Positions 9,187 to 17,794 of a DNA stretch of 34,503 bases are shown here, one piece after another. The DNA lies in assembly GCA_001603275.1 (NCBI GenBank), contig LUYM01000017.1:1-34503 (forward strand), in the 5' to 3' direction. The stretch comes from Actinomycetales bacterium Actino_02 (GTDB lineage Bacteria > Actinomycetota > Actinomycetes > Propionibacteriales > Propionibacteriaceae). The notes beneath the pieces are model-generated. The model had not been told where the DNA came from. It saw nothing but the letters and a program-made list of their open reading frames with translations, and made no database searches. How positions within the stretch are numbered: position 1 is the stretch's first letter; every line of letters starts with the position of its first letter. The position numbers and the translations under genes are program-made.

Positions 9187-10367
9187 CCGAGGTCCTTGAT
9201 CACCGCGGCCAGGGCGTCCACCCCGGCGTCGATGTCGTCTTCGCTCGCCGACTCGGCCGGGGCGTGCGAAATCCCGGTCGGGTTGCGGACGAACAGCATC
9301 GCGGTGGGCAGCTTCGCGGCCAGGATGCCGGCGTCATGGCCAGCGCCGGTGGGCAGCGTCGGCGCGTCCAGCAGCGCGGCCAGCCGGTGGCGCAGGTCGT
9401 GGTCGAACTCGACCGCACCGGTGGTCGACTCGGCTCGCACCTTCACTTGGGTGCCGTCGGCCTCGGCGGCCCACTGAGCGCGGGCGACGATCCCGGCGAC
9501 GAGGGCTTCCAGGGCCGGCTCGGCGTCGGCCCGGGCGTCCAACCAGGCCAGGATCCGGGAGGGGATCGAGTTCGTGCTGCCCGGCTCGACCACCACTCGT
9601 CCCAGCGTCGCCCGTTGTCCGGACGAGGTGGCCAGCTCGCGGGCAGCCAGGACGGTGGCCGCGTAGGCCAGCATCGGGTCGTGCCGATCGGCCATCGCGG
9701 TGGCACCGGCGTGATTGCCCTCGCCGCAGAACTCGAAGCGGTAGCGGCCATGCGGCCAGATCGCCGAGGCCACCCCGACGGCGGTCTCATGCGGGGCCAG
9801 CCAACGGCCCTGCTCGACGTGTAGCTCGACGTACTGACCAACCTCGGCCAGCCAGCCGGACGGCCCGGCGGCGCGCGGGTCGCGCCCCTGTGCGGCCATC
9901 ACCTCGCCCAGGCTGGTGCCCTCGTCGTCGCGCAAGGCCAGCGCCTTCTCCGGGGTGATCGCGCCGGTGGCCAGCCGCGAACCGAGGCAGGCCACGCCGA
10001 AGCGTCCGCCCTCCTCGTCGGTGAAGTTCACCACGCCCAGCGGACGACTCGGCGTCCACCCGGACGCCTTGAGCCGGGCCACCGCAGCCAGCGCCGAGGT
10101 GACGCCGAGCGGACCGTCCAGCGGCCCGCCTTCAGGCACCGAATCCAGATGCGATCCGACCAACAACGCGTCGGTTCCGCGCCCCCACCAGGCGATCTGA
10201 TTGCCGTTGCCGTCCTCGGTCAGCTCCAGGCCGAGTGCGGTCACCTGGCCGGCGAACCACTCCCGCAGGGTCATCGTGGCCGAGTCCCAGGCCAGCCGGG
10301 TGTAGCCGCCGGTGCGGGTGCGTCCGATCGCCTCCAACTCGGCGAGCAACTGGTTGGCGCCCATCAC
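9183..10367 (-). CDS. M20-family amidohydrolase (allantoate amidohydrolase/N-carbamoyl amino-acid hydrolase-like) in the hut operon
   Basis: The 394-aa product is a dinuclear-metal hydrolase of the M20/AllC family. Metal and catalytic motifs are [20 protein letters not shown] (His, Asp), [11 protein letters not shown] (Glu-Glu pair), [12 protein letters not shown] (His), the lid-domain [17 protein letters not shown], and SHAPAESAS near the C-terminus. The start is GTG at 10367 or ATG at 10364; both overlap the hutU stop. It lies inside the hut operon between hutU and hutF. The family cleaves N-carbamoyl, ureido and acyl amide bonds of amino-acid-like substrates. No HutG deformylase is visible, so I infer that this protein may convert N-formylglutamate to glutamate and formate. 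The family assignment is firm, the substrate is inferred. Confidence 0.9.
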   Translation of the reverse strand: MMGANQLLAELEAIGRTRTGGYTRLAWDSATMTLREWFAGQVTALGLELTEDGNGNQIAWWGRGTDALLVGSHLDSVPEGGPLDGPLGVTSALAAVARLKASGWTPSRPLGVVNFTDEEGGRFGVACLGSRLATGAITPEKALALRDDEGTSLGEVMAAQGRDPRAAGPSGWLAEVGQYVELHVEQGRWLAPHETAVGVASAIWPHGRYRFEFCGEGNHAGATAMADRHDPMLAYAATVLAARELATSSGQRATLGRVVVEPGSTNSIPSRILAWLDARADAEPALEALVAGIVARAQWAAEADGTQVKVRAESTTGAVEFDHDLRHRLAALLDAPTLPTGAGHDAGILAAKLPTAMLFVRNPTGISHAPAESASEDDIDAGVDALAAVIKDLG

Positions 10368-12016
10368 TGCTCCAGCATCGGAATCCGGACGCCGCGCTCC
10401 CGGGCGACGTCCTTTGCCCGCTGATAGCCGGCGTCGACGTGCCGCATCACCCCGGTGCCGGGGTCATTGGTGAGCACCCGGGCGATCTTCTGCGCGGCCA
10501 GCTCGGTGCCGTCGGCGACGATCACCTGGCCGGCGTGAATGGAGCGGCCGATGCCGACCCCGCCGCCGTGGTGGATCGACACCCAGGTGGCACCAGAGGA
10601 GGTGTTCAGCAGCGCGTTCAGCAGCGGCCAGTCGGCCACGGCGTCGGTCCCGTCGGCCATGGCTTCGGTCTCCCGATACGGGGAGGCGACCGAGCCCGAA
10701 TCGAGGTGGTCACGGCCGATCGCGATCGGCGCCGACACCTTTCCGGAGGCGACCAGCTCGTTGAACTTCAGCCCGGCCAGGTGCCGTTCGCCGTAGCCAA
10801 GCCAGCAGATCCGAGCCGGCAGCCCCTCGAAGTGCACCTTCTCCGAGGCCTTGGTGATCCAGCGACGCAACTGCTCGTCCTCGGGGAACAGCTCCAGAAT
10901 CGCTTCGTCGGTGGCCGCGATGTCGGCCGGATCGCCGGACAGCGCCGCCCAGCGGAACGGGCCCTTGCCCTCGCAGAACAGCGGACGGATGTAGGCCGGC
11001 ACGAAGCCGGGGAAGGCGAAGGCGCGGTCGTAGCCGCCCAGTTCGGCCTCGGTGCGCAGCGAGTTGCCGTAGTCGAAGACCTCGGCACCCGCGTCCAGGA
11101 AGCCGACCATGGCCTCGACGTGCTTCGCCATGGACGCCCTGGCCTTGGTCGTGAAGCCGGCCGGGTCGGCCTTGGCCGCCTGGTGCCACTCGTCCACCGA
11201 AATGCCGATCGGCAGGTAGCTCAGCGGGTCGTGGGCGCTGGTCTGGTCGGTGACCACATCGATGGCGACCCCGTCGGCCAGCAGCTTCGGGAACACCTCG
11301 GCGGCGTTGCCGACCAGGCCCACCGACAGCGGACGCCGCTCGGCCTTCGCGGCCAGGACGCGTTCGACGGCGGACGCGTAGTCGTCGGTGTACTCGTCGA
11401 GGTAGCCGTGCTCGACTCGGCGGGCCAGCCGGGTGGCGTCCACGTCCACGATCAGCACCACGCCCTCGTTCATGGTGACTGCCAGCGGCTGGGCGCCGCC
11501 CATCCCGCCGCAGCCGGCGGTCAGGGTCAGGGTTCCGGCCAGGGTGCCGTCGAAGCGCTTGCGGGCCACCGCGGCGAAGGTCTCGTAGGTTCCCTGCAGG
11601 ATGCCCTGGGTGCCGATGTAGATCCAGGAGCCGGCCGTCATCTGGCCGTACATCATCAGGCCTTCGGCTTCCAGCTTGCGGAAATGCTCCCAGTTGGCCC
11701 AGTCACCGACCAGGTTGGAGTTGGCGATCAGCACTCGTGGCGCCCATTCATGAGTGCGAAACACGCCGACCGGCTTGCCGGACTGCACCAGCAGGGTCTC
11801 GTCCGCCTCCAGGTCACGCAGAGTGTCGACGATGGCATCGAACGCAGCCCAGGAGCGGGCCGCCCGTCCGGTGCCGCCGTAGACGACCAGATCCTCGGGA
11901 CGCTCAGCCACCTCGGGGTCGAGGTTGTTCATCAGCATCCGCAGCGGGGCCTCGGTCTGCCAGGACTTGGCCGAGATGGTGGTGCCGCGGGGTGCGCGGA
12001 CGGTCTCGTGGGTCAT
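10364..12016 (-). CDS. hutU: Urocanate hydratase
   Basis: HutU hydrates urocanate to imidazolonepropionate using tightly bound NAD+, the second step of histidine degradation. The 550-aa length is typical. Recognisable segments are the N-terminal [37 protein letters not shown], the NAD-binding [28 protein letters not shown], and the conserved C-terminal [17 protein letters not shown] and [12 protein letters not shown]. The ATG at 12016 shares one base with the hutH stop (TGATG), and its own stop overlaps the start of the M20 gene. This is very secure. Confidence 0.98.
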   Translation of the reverse strand: MTHETVRAPRGTTISAKSWQTEAPLRMLMNNLDPEVAERPEDLVVYGGTGRAARSWAAFDAIVDTLRDLEADETLLVQSGKPVGVFRTHEWAPRVLIANSNLVGDWANWEHFRKLEAEGLMMYGQMTAGSWIYIGTQGILQGTYETFAAVARKRFDGTLAGTLTLTAGCGGMGGAQPLAVTMNEGVVLIVDVDATRLARRVEHGYLDEYTDDYASAVERVLAAKAERRPLSVGLVGNAAEVFPKLLADGVAIDVVTDQTSAHDPLSYLPIGISVDEWHQAAKADPAGFTTKARASMAKHVEAMVGFLDAGAEVFDYGNSLRTEAELGGYDRAFAFPGFVPAYIRPLFCEGKGPFRWAALSGDPADIAATDEAILELFPEDEQLRRWITKASEKVHFEGLPARICWLGYGERHLAGLKFNELVASGKVSAPIAIGRDHLDSGSVASPYRETEAMADGTDAVADWPLLNALLNTSSGATWVSIHHGGGVGIGRSIHAGQVIVADGTELAAQKIARVLTNDPGTGVMRHVDAGYQRAKDVARERGVRIPMLEQ

Positions 12017-13566
12017 CAGTTCTCCTCAGGACGAGCATCCCCGGACGGGATGACGGAGTGGACGGCGGCGAGCAGGTCGCCGCTGACAATCAGTTGGTAG
12101 GTGGCCTCGATGTCGGGGGCCAGGAAGCGGTCCGGGCCGGGGCCGGCCACCACCGTGCGCAGGGCCTCGATGGCTGCGCCGGTGGCGGCGCCGGGATGCA
12201 GCGGAGCCCGGAGATCGATCCCGCGGGCTGCGGTGAGCACCTCGATCGCCAGAACCCGGGCCAGCCCGTCCACGGCGGTGCGCAGCTTGCGGGCCGCGGC
12301 CCAGCCCATCGAGACGTGGTCTTCCTGCATGGCGCTGGACGGAATCGAGTCGACGCTGGCCGGAACCGCCAGCCGCTTCAGGGTGGAGACGATGCCGGCC
12401 TGGGTGTACTGGGCGATCATCATCCCCGAATCGATGCCGGGGTCGTCGGCCAGGAACGGCGGCAGGCCGCGGTTGCGGGTGGCGTCCAGGAATCGGTCGG
12501 TGCGCCGCTCGGAGATGCTGGCCACGTCGGCCACCCCGATGGCCAGGAAGTCGAGCACCTGGGCGATCGGGGCGCCATGGAAGTTGCCATGGGATTCCAC
12601 TCGTCCGTCGGCAAGCACCGAGGGGTTGTCGATGGCGGCGGCCAACTCGCGCTCGGCGATCATCGACGCGTAGCCCAGCGCGTCGCGCAGGGCGCCGTGC
12701 ACTTGCGGGGTGCAGCGCAGCGAGTAGGCGTCCTGGACGACGCCGTCGCCGTGCCGATGGCTGGCCACGATCGGCGAACCGGCCAGGAATCGGCGCAGGT
12801 TGGCCGCACTCGCCGCCTGACCGACCTGCGGACGCAGCGCCATCAGGTCGGCGGCGAAGGTCCGGTCGGTGCCGAGCTGGCCCTCGACGCTCATCGCGGC
12901 GGCCAGATCGGCCACCTCGGCCAGCTGCTCGAGATCGGCTAGGGCCAGGACGAGCATGCCGAGCATTCCGTCGGTGCCGTTGATCAGCGCCAGGCCCTCC
13001 TTCTCGGCCAGCTCGACCGGAGTCAGCCCGTGCTCAGGCAGCGCCTCGGCGGACGGACGCAGCTGCCCGTCCTCGATCACCTCGCCTTCGCCGATCAGGG
13101 CCAGCGCGGCGTGGGCCAGTGGGGCGAGGTCTCCGGAGCAGCCGAGGCTTCCGTACTCGTGGACGGCCGGCACCAGCGGTGAGTTGAGCAGCGCGGCATA
13201 GGCCTGGGCCGTGGACAGCCGGACGCCGGTTCGTCCGCTGGCCAGGGTCTTCAGTCGCAGCAGCAGCATGGCCTTGACCACCTCGGGCTCGACCAGCGGG
13301 CCGTTGCCGGCCGCGTGGGAGCGGATCAGGCTGCGCTGCAGCCGGGCCCGCTCGGAGACCGGAATGCTTCGGGTGGCCAGTGCGCCGAAGCCGGTGGAGA
13401 CTCCGTAGATGCCGTCGCCGGCCGCGGCCAGAGCGTCGATGTGCGCCCGGGACGCGCTGATCTCGGCTTGCGCCTCAGGGCTCAGCTGGACGGACGCTCC
13501 ATGGCGGGCCACCGCGACCACGTCCGCGCGGGTGAGGGGGACGGTTCCGACTGCGATCTCTGCCAT
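12016..13566 (-). CDS. hutH: Histidine ammonia-lyase
   Basis: HutH converts histidine to urocanate and ammonia, the entry step of the pathway. The product is about 516 aa from ATG 13566; an in-frame TTG lies 12 bases further upstream. The self-processing MIO cofactor region reads [15 protein letters not shown]. The triad that cyclises is CSG here rather than the commoner ASG. Also typical are [12 protein letters not shown] near the N-terminus, [36 protein letters not shown] and [12 protein letters not shown]. It is the first gene of a five-gene overlapping operon. The promoter region faces the divergent IclR gene and contains two palindromes. Confidence 0.97.
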   Translation of the reverse strand: MAEIAVGTVPLTRADVVAVARHGASVQLSPEAQAEISASRAHIDALAAAGDGIYGVSTGFGALATRSIPVSERARLQRSLIRSHAAGNGPLVEPEVVKAMLLLRLKTLASGRTGVRLSTAQAYAALLNSPLVPAVHEYGSLGCSGDLAPLAHAALALIGEGEVIEDGQLRPSAEALPEHGLTPVELAEKEGLALINGTDGMLGMLVLALADLEQLAEVADLAAAMSVEGQLGTDRTFAADLMALRPQVGQAASAANLRRFLAGSPIVASHRHGDGVVQDAYSLRCTPQVHGALRDALGYASMIAERELAAAIDNPSVLADGRVESHGNFHGAPIAQVLDFLAIGVADVASISERRTDRFLDATRNRGLPPFLADDPGIDSGMMIAQYTQAGIVSTLKRLAVPASVDSIPSSAMQEDHVSMGWAAARKLRTAVDGLARVLAIEVLTAARGIDLRAPLHPGAATGAAIEALRTVVAGPGPDRFLAPDIEATYQLIVSGDLLAAVHSVIPSGDARPEEN

Positions 13567-13587
13567 GGCGATATCCAAGCCAGCATC

Positions 13588-13606
13588 GGTTGTCGATTGA
13601 ACAACC
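13588..13606. promoter_or_regulatory. Palindrome between hutH and iclR, candidate IclR operator
   Basis: GGTTGT at 13588-13593 is exactly complementary to ACAACC at 13601-13606 with a 7-base spacer. It lies 22 bases upstream of the hutH ATG in the divergent intergenic region. IclR-family regulators bind short palindromes of this general kind in such positions. The assignment to this regulator is inference. Confidence 0.55.
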
Positions 13607-13620
13607 TGAGACTCGGTGTT

Positions 13621-13636
13621 GTCTCGGATGCGAGAC
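13621..13636. promoter_or_regulatory. Second palindrome in the hutH-iclR intergenic region
   Basis: GTCTCG (13621-13626) and CGAGAC (13631-13636) form a perfect 6-base inverted repeat with a GATG spacer, ending 7 bases before the iclR ATG. A third GAGAC element lies just upstream (about 13609-13613), also complementary to GTCTC. It could serve autoregulation of iclR or be a second operator. Confidence 0.45.
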
Positions 13637-13643
13637 TTGACCT

Positions 13644-14387
13644 ATGCCTCGTCCGGTTCCGGCGGCCACGTCCGCCCTGCAGGTGCTGCGCTATCTGTCT
13701 GAGCGAACCAATCCAGTGCCGGCCGCCCGGATCGCCACCGACCTCGGACTGCCGCGCTCGACGACCTACCACTTGCTGGTTGCGATGGCTGCGGAGTCGT
13801 TCGTGGTGCACTACCCCGACGACCAGCTCTGGGGGGTCGGGGTGGCCGCCTGGGAGGTGGGCCAGGGCTACACCCGGCAAGCCCCGCTGACCCGGCTGGC
13901 CCGACTGCCGATCGCTCGTCTCGTCGATTCACTAGGGCTTTCGGCGCATCTGGCGGTGCTGCTCGGCTCGGAGGTGGTCTATCTGGTCGAGGAGCGCGCC
14001 GCGGGCAAGGCCCGGCTGGTCACCAACGTCGGGGTCCGGCTGCCGGCGCATCTGACCGCGTCCGGCCGGGCCATTCTGGCCGGACTGTCGCCGGCCCAGG
14101 TGCGGGCTCTGTACCCCAGCAGCACCAGCCTCGTCCGCCGAACCGATGTCGGTCCGCAGACTCTGGCGGAGTTGCGCACCATGCTGGCCGCCACTCGGCG
14201 GCGCGGCTGGGCCGAGGAGGATTCCGAGGTCACCGAAGGCTTCGCCTCGGTGGCGATGCGGCTGGACTCGCCGTCCAACCTGGCCGCGGTGGCGGTCACC
14301 TGGCAGTCGCCGCTCGAACTGGACATCGAGGTGGTCCTCGAGCGGCTGCGGACGACCGTGGCCACCATCGAAGCTAGGCTGCGCTGA
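13644..14387 (+). CDS. IclR-family transcriptional regulator, probable hut regulator
   Basis: The 247-aa product has the two-domain IclR form. Residues 1-70 are a winged helix-turn-helix (ALQVLRYLSERTNPVPAARIATDLGLPRSTTYHLL), followed by an effector-binding domain with LPAHLTASGRAILAGLSP, RRRGWAEEDSEVTEGFASVAMRLDSP and a C-terminal helix. Length and motifs match the family. It starts 77 bases from hutH on the opposite strand, so it most likely controls the hut operon; the ligand could be histidine, urocanate or another intermediate. The downstream thioesterase GTG follows its TGA stop directly (TGAGTG), so the two are probably cotranscribed. Confidence 0.92.
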   Translation: MPRPVPAATSALQVLRYLSERTNPVPAARIATDLGLPRSTTYHLLVAMAAESFVVHYPDDQLWGVGVAAWEVGQGYTRQAPLTRLARLPIARLVDSLGLSAHLAVLLGSEVVYLVEERAAGKARLVTNVGVRLPAHLTASGRAILAGLSPAQVRALYPSSTSLVRRTDVGPQTLAELRTMLAATRRRGWAEEDSEVTEGFASVAMRLDSPSNLAAVAVTWQSPLELDIEVVLERLRTTVATIEARLR

Positions 14388-14828
14388 GTGGAAGCTGATC
14401 ACACCGAACCGCAGTCCGGCGACCGGGAGCCTCGCGGCGTCCTGGTCCTGCGAACTCTGGCCATGCCGCGCGACACCAACCCCTGGGGAGACATCTTCGG
14501 CGGCTGGCTGCTCTCCCAGATGGACGTGGCCGCCGGCCTGATGGCCGGTGAGGTAGCGCAGGGGCGTTCGGCCACGCTCACCGTGGACGGGGTGGTCTTC
14601 CACCGCCCGGTCAGCGTCGGGCACACGGTCTGCATCTATGCCGAACTGCTCCGGGTCGGACGCTCCTCGATGGACATCCGGCTTGAGGTCTGGGCTCGCG
14701 ACCTGGTCCACCAGTGGGAGCCGGAGCGCGACTTCGTCGCCGAGGCCGTCTTCCGCTACGTCGCCGTTGACGCTGATGGCGCCCCGCGCGAGATCTCGGA
14801 GAACCCGGAGTTCTTCACCCGCTCCTAG
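14388..14828 (+). CDS. Acyl-CoA thioesterase, hotdog fold (YciA/BFIT type)
   Basis: The 146-aa hotdog-fold protein hydrolyses acyl-CoA thioesters to free acid and CoA in the cytoplasm. The key motif is DTNPWGDIFGGWLLSQMDVAAGLMA, where Asn and the following Asp of the central helix are the usual catalytic region. Next come VDGVVFHRPVSVGHTVCIYAEL and a strand-rich C-terminus. The start is GTG at 14388, immediately after the iclR stop. Coupling to the regulator is visible, but no functional link to histidine degradation is obvious. The acyl substrate is unknown. Confidence 0.88.
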   Translation: MEADHTEPQSGDREPRGVLVLRTLAMPRDTNPWGDIFGGWLLSQMDVAAGLMAGEVAQGRSATLTVDGVVFHRPVSVGHTVCIYAELLRVGRSSMDIRLEVWARDLVHQWEPERDFVAEAVFRYVAVDADGAPREISENPEFFTRS

Positions 14829-14852
14829 TCCCTGGCCGAGCGCGTCGTTGGC

Positions 14853-14891
14853 TGAGTTTGTCGAAGCCTCTGGGTCCCTTCGTCAGACTCA
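14853..14891. repeat. REP-like hairpin repeat, copy 1
   Basis: TGAGTTTGTCGAAG at 14853-14866 pairs with CTTCGTCAGACTCA at 14878-14891 (12 of 14 positions). The core closely matches the TGAGCTTGTCGAAG element near 15933 and resembles a REP-like sequence found widely in high-GC actinobacterial intergenic regions. It follows the thioesterase stop, so it may also work as a terminator. Confidence 0.7.
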
Positions 14892-14937
14892 GGGGCCGGG
14901 CGCGAAGACTCGACGAGCGGATGACGGCTTTCCTTTG

Positions 14938-14955
14938 GATACCCCGGTGGGTATC
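14938..14955. promoter_or_regulatory. CsoR-like palindrome over the promoter of the CxxC membrane protein
   Basis: GATACCC (14938-14944) and GGGTATC (14949-14955) form a perfect 7-base inverted repeat with a CGGT spacer. Operators of CsoR-type copper or persulfide repressors have TACCC...GGGTA cores of this shape. The right arm overlaps a -10-like TATCGT (14952-14957). The ATG is only 7 bases after that, so the transcript may be leaderless. No csoR gene is in the window; the regulator identity is inference. Confidence 0.5.
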
Positions 14956-14963
14956 GTCTAGTC

Positions 14964-15536
14964 ATGACCGGAGACCAGACGTCCGCCCCCGATCGGCCAG
15001 TAGCTGACCTCGACTTCACCGTGCATCCGGTGCCGGGTCTGGACGGATCAGCCTGGGCAGGCCAGCTCGGCCCGCGCTGCCCAATCATTGAGGATCTCCT
15101 GCTCCTGTGGCGCTGGCCGCGGCGCCGTTGGCTGGCCGCTCTGGCCGGCGCCCTCGGCATTGCGGCGCTGATCGGGCTGTCCACGGCGATGATTCCCAAC
15201 CCGATTTTCGGACGAGAGGTACCGACCACCGATTGGGCCTGGCCGGTGCTGATCCTCACCTCGGTGCTGGGCGGTCTGCTCGGGGCCAGCTACGTCCGCA
15301 ACCCCGACGAGGCCACCGCGCCCGGCAAGACCGGCCTTGCCGGCGGAATCCTCGGCTACCTGGCCGTCGGCTGCCCTGTCTGCAACAAGCTGGCTCTGCT
15401 GGCACTGGGCTACACCGGGGCGCTGCAGTGGTTCGCGCCAGCCCAGCCATTCCTGGCTGTGGCCGGCGTGGCCTTGCTGGCCTATGCACTGCACCGCCGC
15501 CTGCGCGGGGAAGTCGCCTGCGCGTCCGGCCAGTGA
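14964..15536 (+). CDS. Membrane protein with intramembrane GCPVCNK motif
   Basis: The 190-aa product is predicted to be an integral membrane protein with about four hydrophobic segments: roughly 56-76, 93-112, 126-150 and 160-178. A CxxC pair (Cys137, Cys140) lies in GCPVCNK at the edge of the third segment, followed by KLALLALGYTGAL. A further Cys39-Pro occurs before the first segment. Such a pair could bind metal or act in thiol redox chemistry, but no activity can be assigned. The ATG at 14964 is very close to the -10-like box. The stop overlaps the next start as GTGA. REP-like repeats flank this gene and the next one. Confidence 0.75.
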   Translation: MTGDQTSAPDRPVADLDFTVHPVPGLDGSAWAGQLGPRCPIIEDLLLLWRWPRRRWLAALAGALGIAALIGLSTAMIPNPIFGREVPTTDWAWPVLILTSVLGGLLGASYVRNPDEATAPGKTGLAGGILGYLAVGCPVCNKLALLALGYTGALQWFAPAQPFLAVAGVALLAYALHRRLRGEVACASGQ

Positions 15537-15871
15537 GCAACACGCTGCTGGCCGACCTGGTGGCTGCGGCCGCGCAGGAACTGCAGGCCGACTCCGGCGC
15601 TCCGAGTTCGTGTGCACTCGCGAAGGCGGGACGATCTGTCGGTGGGCGGAAGGCCGCCGAAGGTCGTTGGGCTGCACTGCGCGAAGTGCAACGTCGAGCC
15701 GACGCCGGGGAGTCACCGGCAGCGGTCGCTGCGCAGCAGCTCCAGGTATGGTCCGACGATCTGCGGCGGCACCAGCGGAACAACTCGTCCGCGGACTGGA
15801 TCACCTACCGGGCTGGCGGTGTTGCAGCGCTGCGGGAGTTCGTCCAGGCGTCCGATGGCAGCGGGGACTGA
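15533..15871 (+). CDS. Small unknown protein coupled to the CxxC membrane protein, 112 aa
   Basis: The GTG at 15533 overlaps the previous stop by four bases, so it is likely translationally coupled. The predicted product is soluble, with a helical N-terminus (LLADLVAAAAQELQ), a Gly/Ala/Lys-rich segment, a helix-forming RWAALREVQRRADAGESPAAVAAQQLQ, and a C-terminal WITYRAGGVAALREFVQ. Codon third positions are GC-rich through most of the frame, which supports real coding. A longer reading in this frame back to 15107 is a shadow of the membrane gene. I do not recognise the family. Context suggests it works with the membrane protein. Confidence 0.55.
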   Translation: MSNTLLADLVAAAAQELQADSGAPSSCALAKAGRSVGGRKAAEGRWAALREVQRRADAGESPAAVAAQQLQVWSDDLRRHQRNNSSADWITYRAGGVAALREFVQASDGSGD

Positions 15872-15872
15872 C

Positions 15873-15897
15873 GATCCCTTCGGCTAGCTCAGGGATC
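15873..15897 (+). terminator. Candidate terminator hairpin after the CxxC gene pair
   Basis: GATCCCT (15873-15879) and AGGGATC (15891-15897) form a perfect inverted repeat with an 11-base loop that begins two bases after the stop codon. No T-run follows. Confidence 0.5.
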
Positions 15898-15932
15898 TGG
15901 TCGGTCGGCTGAGCGCCGGGCTTCCCGTTGGC

Positions 15933-15946
15933 TGAGCTTGTCGAAG
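15933..15946. repeat. REP-like repeat core, copy 2
   Basis: TGAGCTTGTCGAAG is preceded by CGTTGGC, as in copy 1 at 14853 (13 of 14 core bases identical). It lies about 30 bases before the ABC-F start. The two copies bracket the CxxC membrane protein and its partner. A weaker fragment (GACAGGCTCAGGG, about 18243-18255) occurs near the end of the gene at 17795. Confidence 0.6.
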
Positions 15947-15974
15947 CCAAGCCCGCTGCCGCTACGGTGAACCC

Positions 15975-17717
15975 GTGGGTCACGTGGACGTCGCCGGGGT
16001 GCGCTATCAGCTGCCGGACGGACGAGTGCTGCTCGACGAGGTGTCGTTCCGGGTCGGCGAGGGCGCGAAGGTGGCCCTGGTCGGCGCCAACGGAGCCGGC
16101 AAGACCACGCTGCTGCGGATCATCATCGGCGATCTGGCCCCACATGCCGGTGCGGTGACCCGCTCCGGCGGGCTCGGCGTGATGCGCCAGTTCGTCGGCC
16201 AGGGCGTCGTCGAAGGCGGCAGCGAAGACCCCACCGTGGCCGAGCTGCTGCTGTCGGTGGCTCCCGAGCGCATTCGCAGCGCGGCGGCCAAGATCGACGA
16301 GTTGGAGCTGGCCCTGATGGAGGGCGACGAGCTGTCGGTCCAGCTGGCCTACGCCGAAGCGTTGTCGGAGTTCGCCGACGCCGGTGGCTATGACCTGGAA
16401 GTGCTCTGGGACGTGTGCACGACTGCGGCTCTGGGAGTGCCCTACGACAAGGCGAAATACCGTTCGCTGCGGACGCTGTCCGGTGGTGAGCAGAAGCGGT
16501 TGGTGCTGGAGTACCTGCTCCGCTCGCCCGAAGAGGTGCTGCTGCTGGACGAGCCGGACAACTATCTGGACGTCCCGGGCAAGACCTGGCTGGAGCAGCG
16601 GATCACCGAGTCGGCCAAGACGATCCTGTTCATCTCCCACGACCGTGAGCTGCTGGCCAACACCGCCACCGCTGTGGTCACCGTCGAGCTCGGCGCCGAG
16701 GGCAATCGGGTCTGGACGCATCCGGGTGGCTTCGCGAGCTATCACCAGGCCCGCCGGGACCGGTTCGCCCGCTTCGATGAGCTGCGCCGCCGCTGGGATG
16801 AGGAGCATGCCAAGCTCAAGACGCTGGTGCTCACCTTAAAGCAGAAGGCCACCTTCAACGACGGGATGGCCAGCCGCCACCAGGCCGCCCAGACTCGGCT
16901 GCGCAAGTTCGAGGAGGCCGGCCCACCGACCGAACAGCCGCTCGAGCAACAGGTCAAGATCCGCCTGCGCGGCGGACGGACGGCCAAGCGAGCCCTGGTC
17001 TGCGAGCAGCTCGAGCTGCGGCTGCCGGCGGGTGCGGCGGCGTCCGAGGTGCTGATGAAGCCCTTCGACCTGGAGGTGTGGTTCGGCGAGCGGGTGGCCG
17101 TGCTGGGTTCGAACGGCTCGGGCAAGTCGCACTTCCTGCGGCTGCTGGCCCGCGGCGGCACCCTGCCCGATGTCGAGCATGAGCCGGTCGGCGATGCCGC
17201 GGCACTGGCCCCGGTTGCGCACACCGGGCGGGCCAGGCTGGGTGCGCGGGTGCGTCCGGGCTGGTTCGTGCAGACCCATGAGCATCCCGAGCTGATCGGG
17301 CGGACGCTGCTGGAGATCCTGCATCGCGGCGACCTCACCCCCGACGGCCGCGGACGCGCCGGCATGGGACGCGAGCAGGCCAGCCGGGTGCTGGATCGCT
17401 ACGAGCTGTCGGCAGCGGCCGAGCAGAGCTTCGAGACCTTGTCCGGCGGCCAGCAGGCCCGGTTCCAGATCCTGCTGCTGGAGTTGTCCGGGGCGACCAT
17501 GCTGCTGCTCGACGAGCCGACCGACAACCTGGACGTCCAGTCGGCCGAGGCGCTCGAGGAAGGCCTGGCCGCCTTCGAGGGGACGGTGCTGGCGGTGACT
17601 CACGACCGCTGGTTCGCCCGCAGCTTCGACCGTTTCGTGGTGTTCGGCTCGGACGGCTCGGTCTACGAGGCTGACGAACCGGTCTGGCAAGAGACCCGCG
17701 TCCAGCGCGTCCGCTGA
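15975..17717 (+). CDS. ABC-F family ATPase (duplicated ATP-binding domains, no membrane domain)
   Basis: The 580-aa cytoplasmic protein has two ATP-binding cassettes in one chain and no membrane segments, the mark of ABC-F proteins that act on ribosomes (translation factors or antibiotic protection). Cassette 1 has Walker A GANGAGKTT (about residues 37-45), signature LSGGEQKRL and Walker B VLLLDEPDNYLD with the switch His in FISHDRE. The linker is helical and basic (HAKLKTLVLTLKQKATF). Cassette 2 has Walker A GSNGSGKSH, signature LSGGQQARF and Walker B MLLLDEPTDNLD. The second Walker A has His where Thr or Ser is usual after GKS. The start is GTG at 15975. The subgroup is not assigned; an antibiotic-resistance role is possible but unsupported. 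Confidence 0.92.
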   Translation: MGHVDVAGVRYQLPDGRVLLDEVSFRVGEGAKVALVGANGAGKTTLLRIIIGDLAPHAGAVTRSGGLGVMRQFVGQGVVEGGSEDPTVAELLLSVAPERIRSAAAKIDELELALMEGDELSVQLAYAEALSEFADAGGYDLEVLWDVCTTAALGVPYDKAKYRSLRTLSGGEQKRLVLEYLLRSPEEVLLLDEPDNYLDVPGKTWLEQRITESAKTILFISHDRELLANTATAVVTVELGAEGNRVWTHPGGFASYHQARRDRFARFDELRRRWDEEHAKLKTLVLTLKQKATFNDGMASRHQAAQTRLRKFEEAGPPTEQPLEQQVKIRLRGGRTAKRALVCEQLELRLPAGAAASEVLMKPFDLEVWFGERVAVLGSNGSGKSHFLRLLARGGTLPDVEHEPVGDAAALAPVAHTGRARLGARVRPGWFVQTHEHPELIGRTLLEILHRGDLTPDGRGRAGMGREQASRVLDRYELSAAAEQSFETLSGGQQARFQILLLELSGATMLLLDEPTDNLDVQSAEALEEGLAAFEGTVLAVTHDRWFARSFDRFVVFGSDGSVYEADEPVWQETRVQRVR

Positions 17718-17794
17718 GCCTGCAGCGCGGCCAATTCGGGGACGGATCCGTTGTCGCTGCTTCTCGGCCCGGTTGGCCCTGCTATGCATGTGGC

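Noticed and set aside
10235-12100. A 621-codon plus-strand frame over hutU
   Set aside because: HutU is unmistakable on the other strand; this frame has no recognisable domain.
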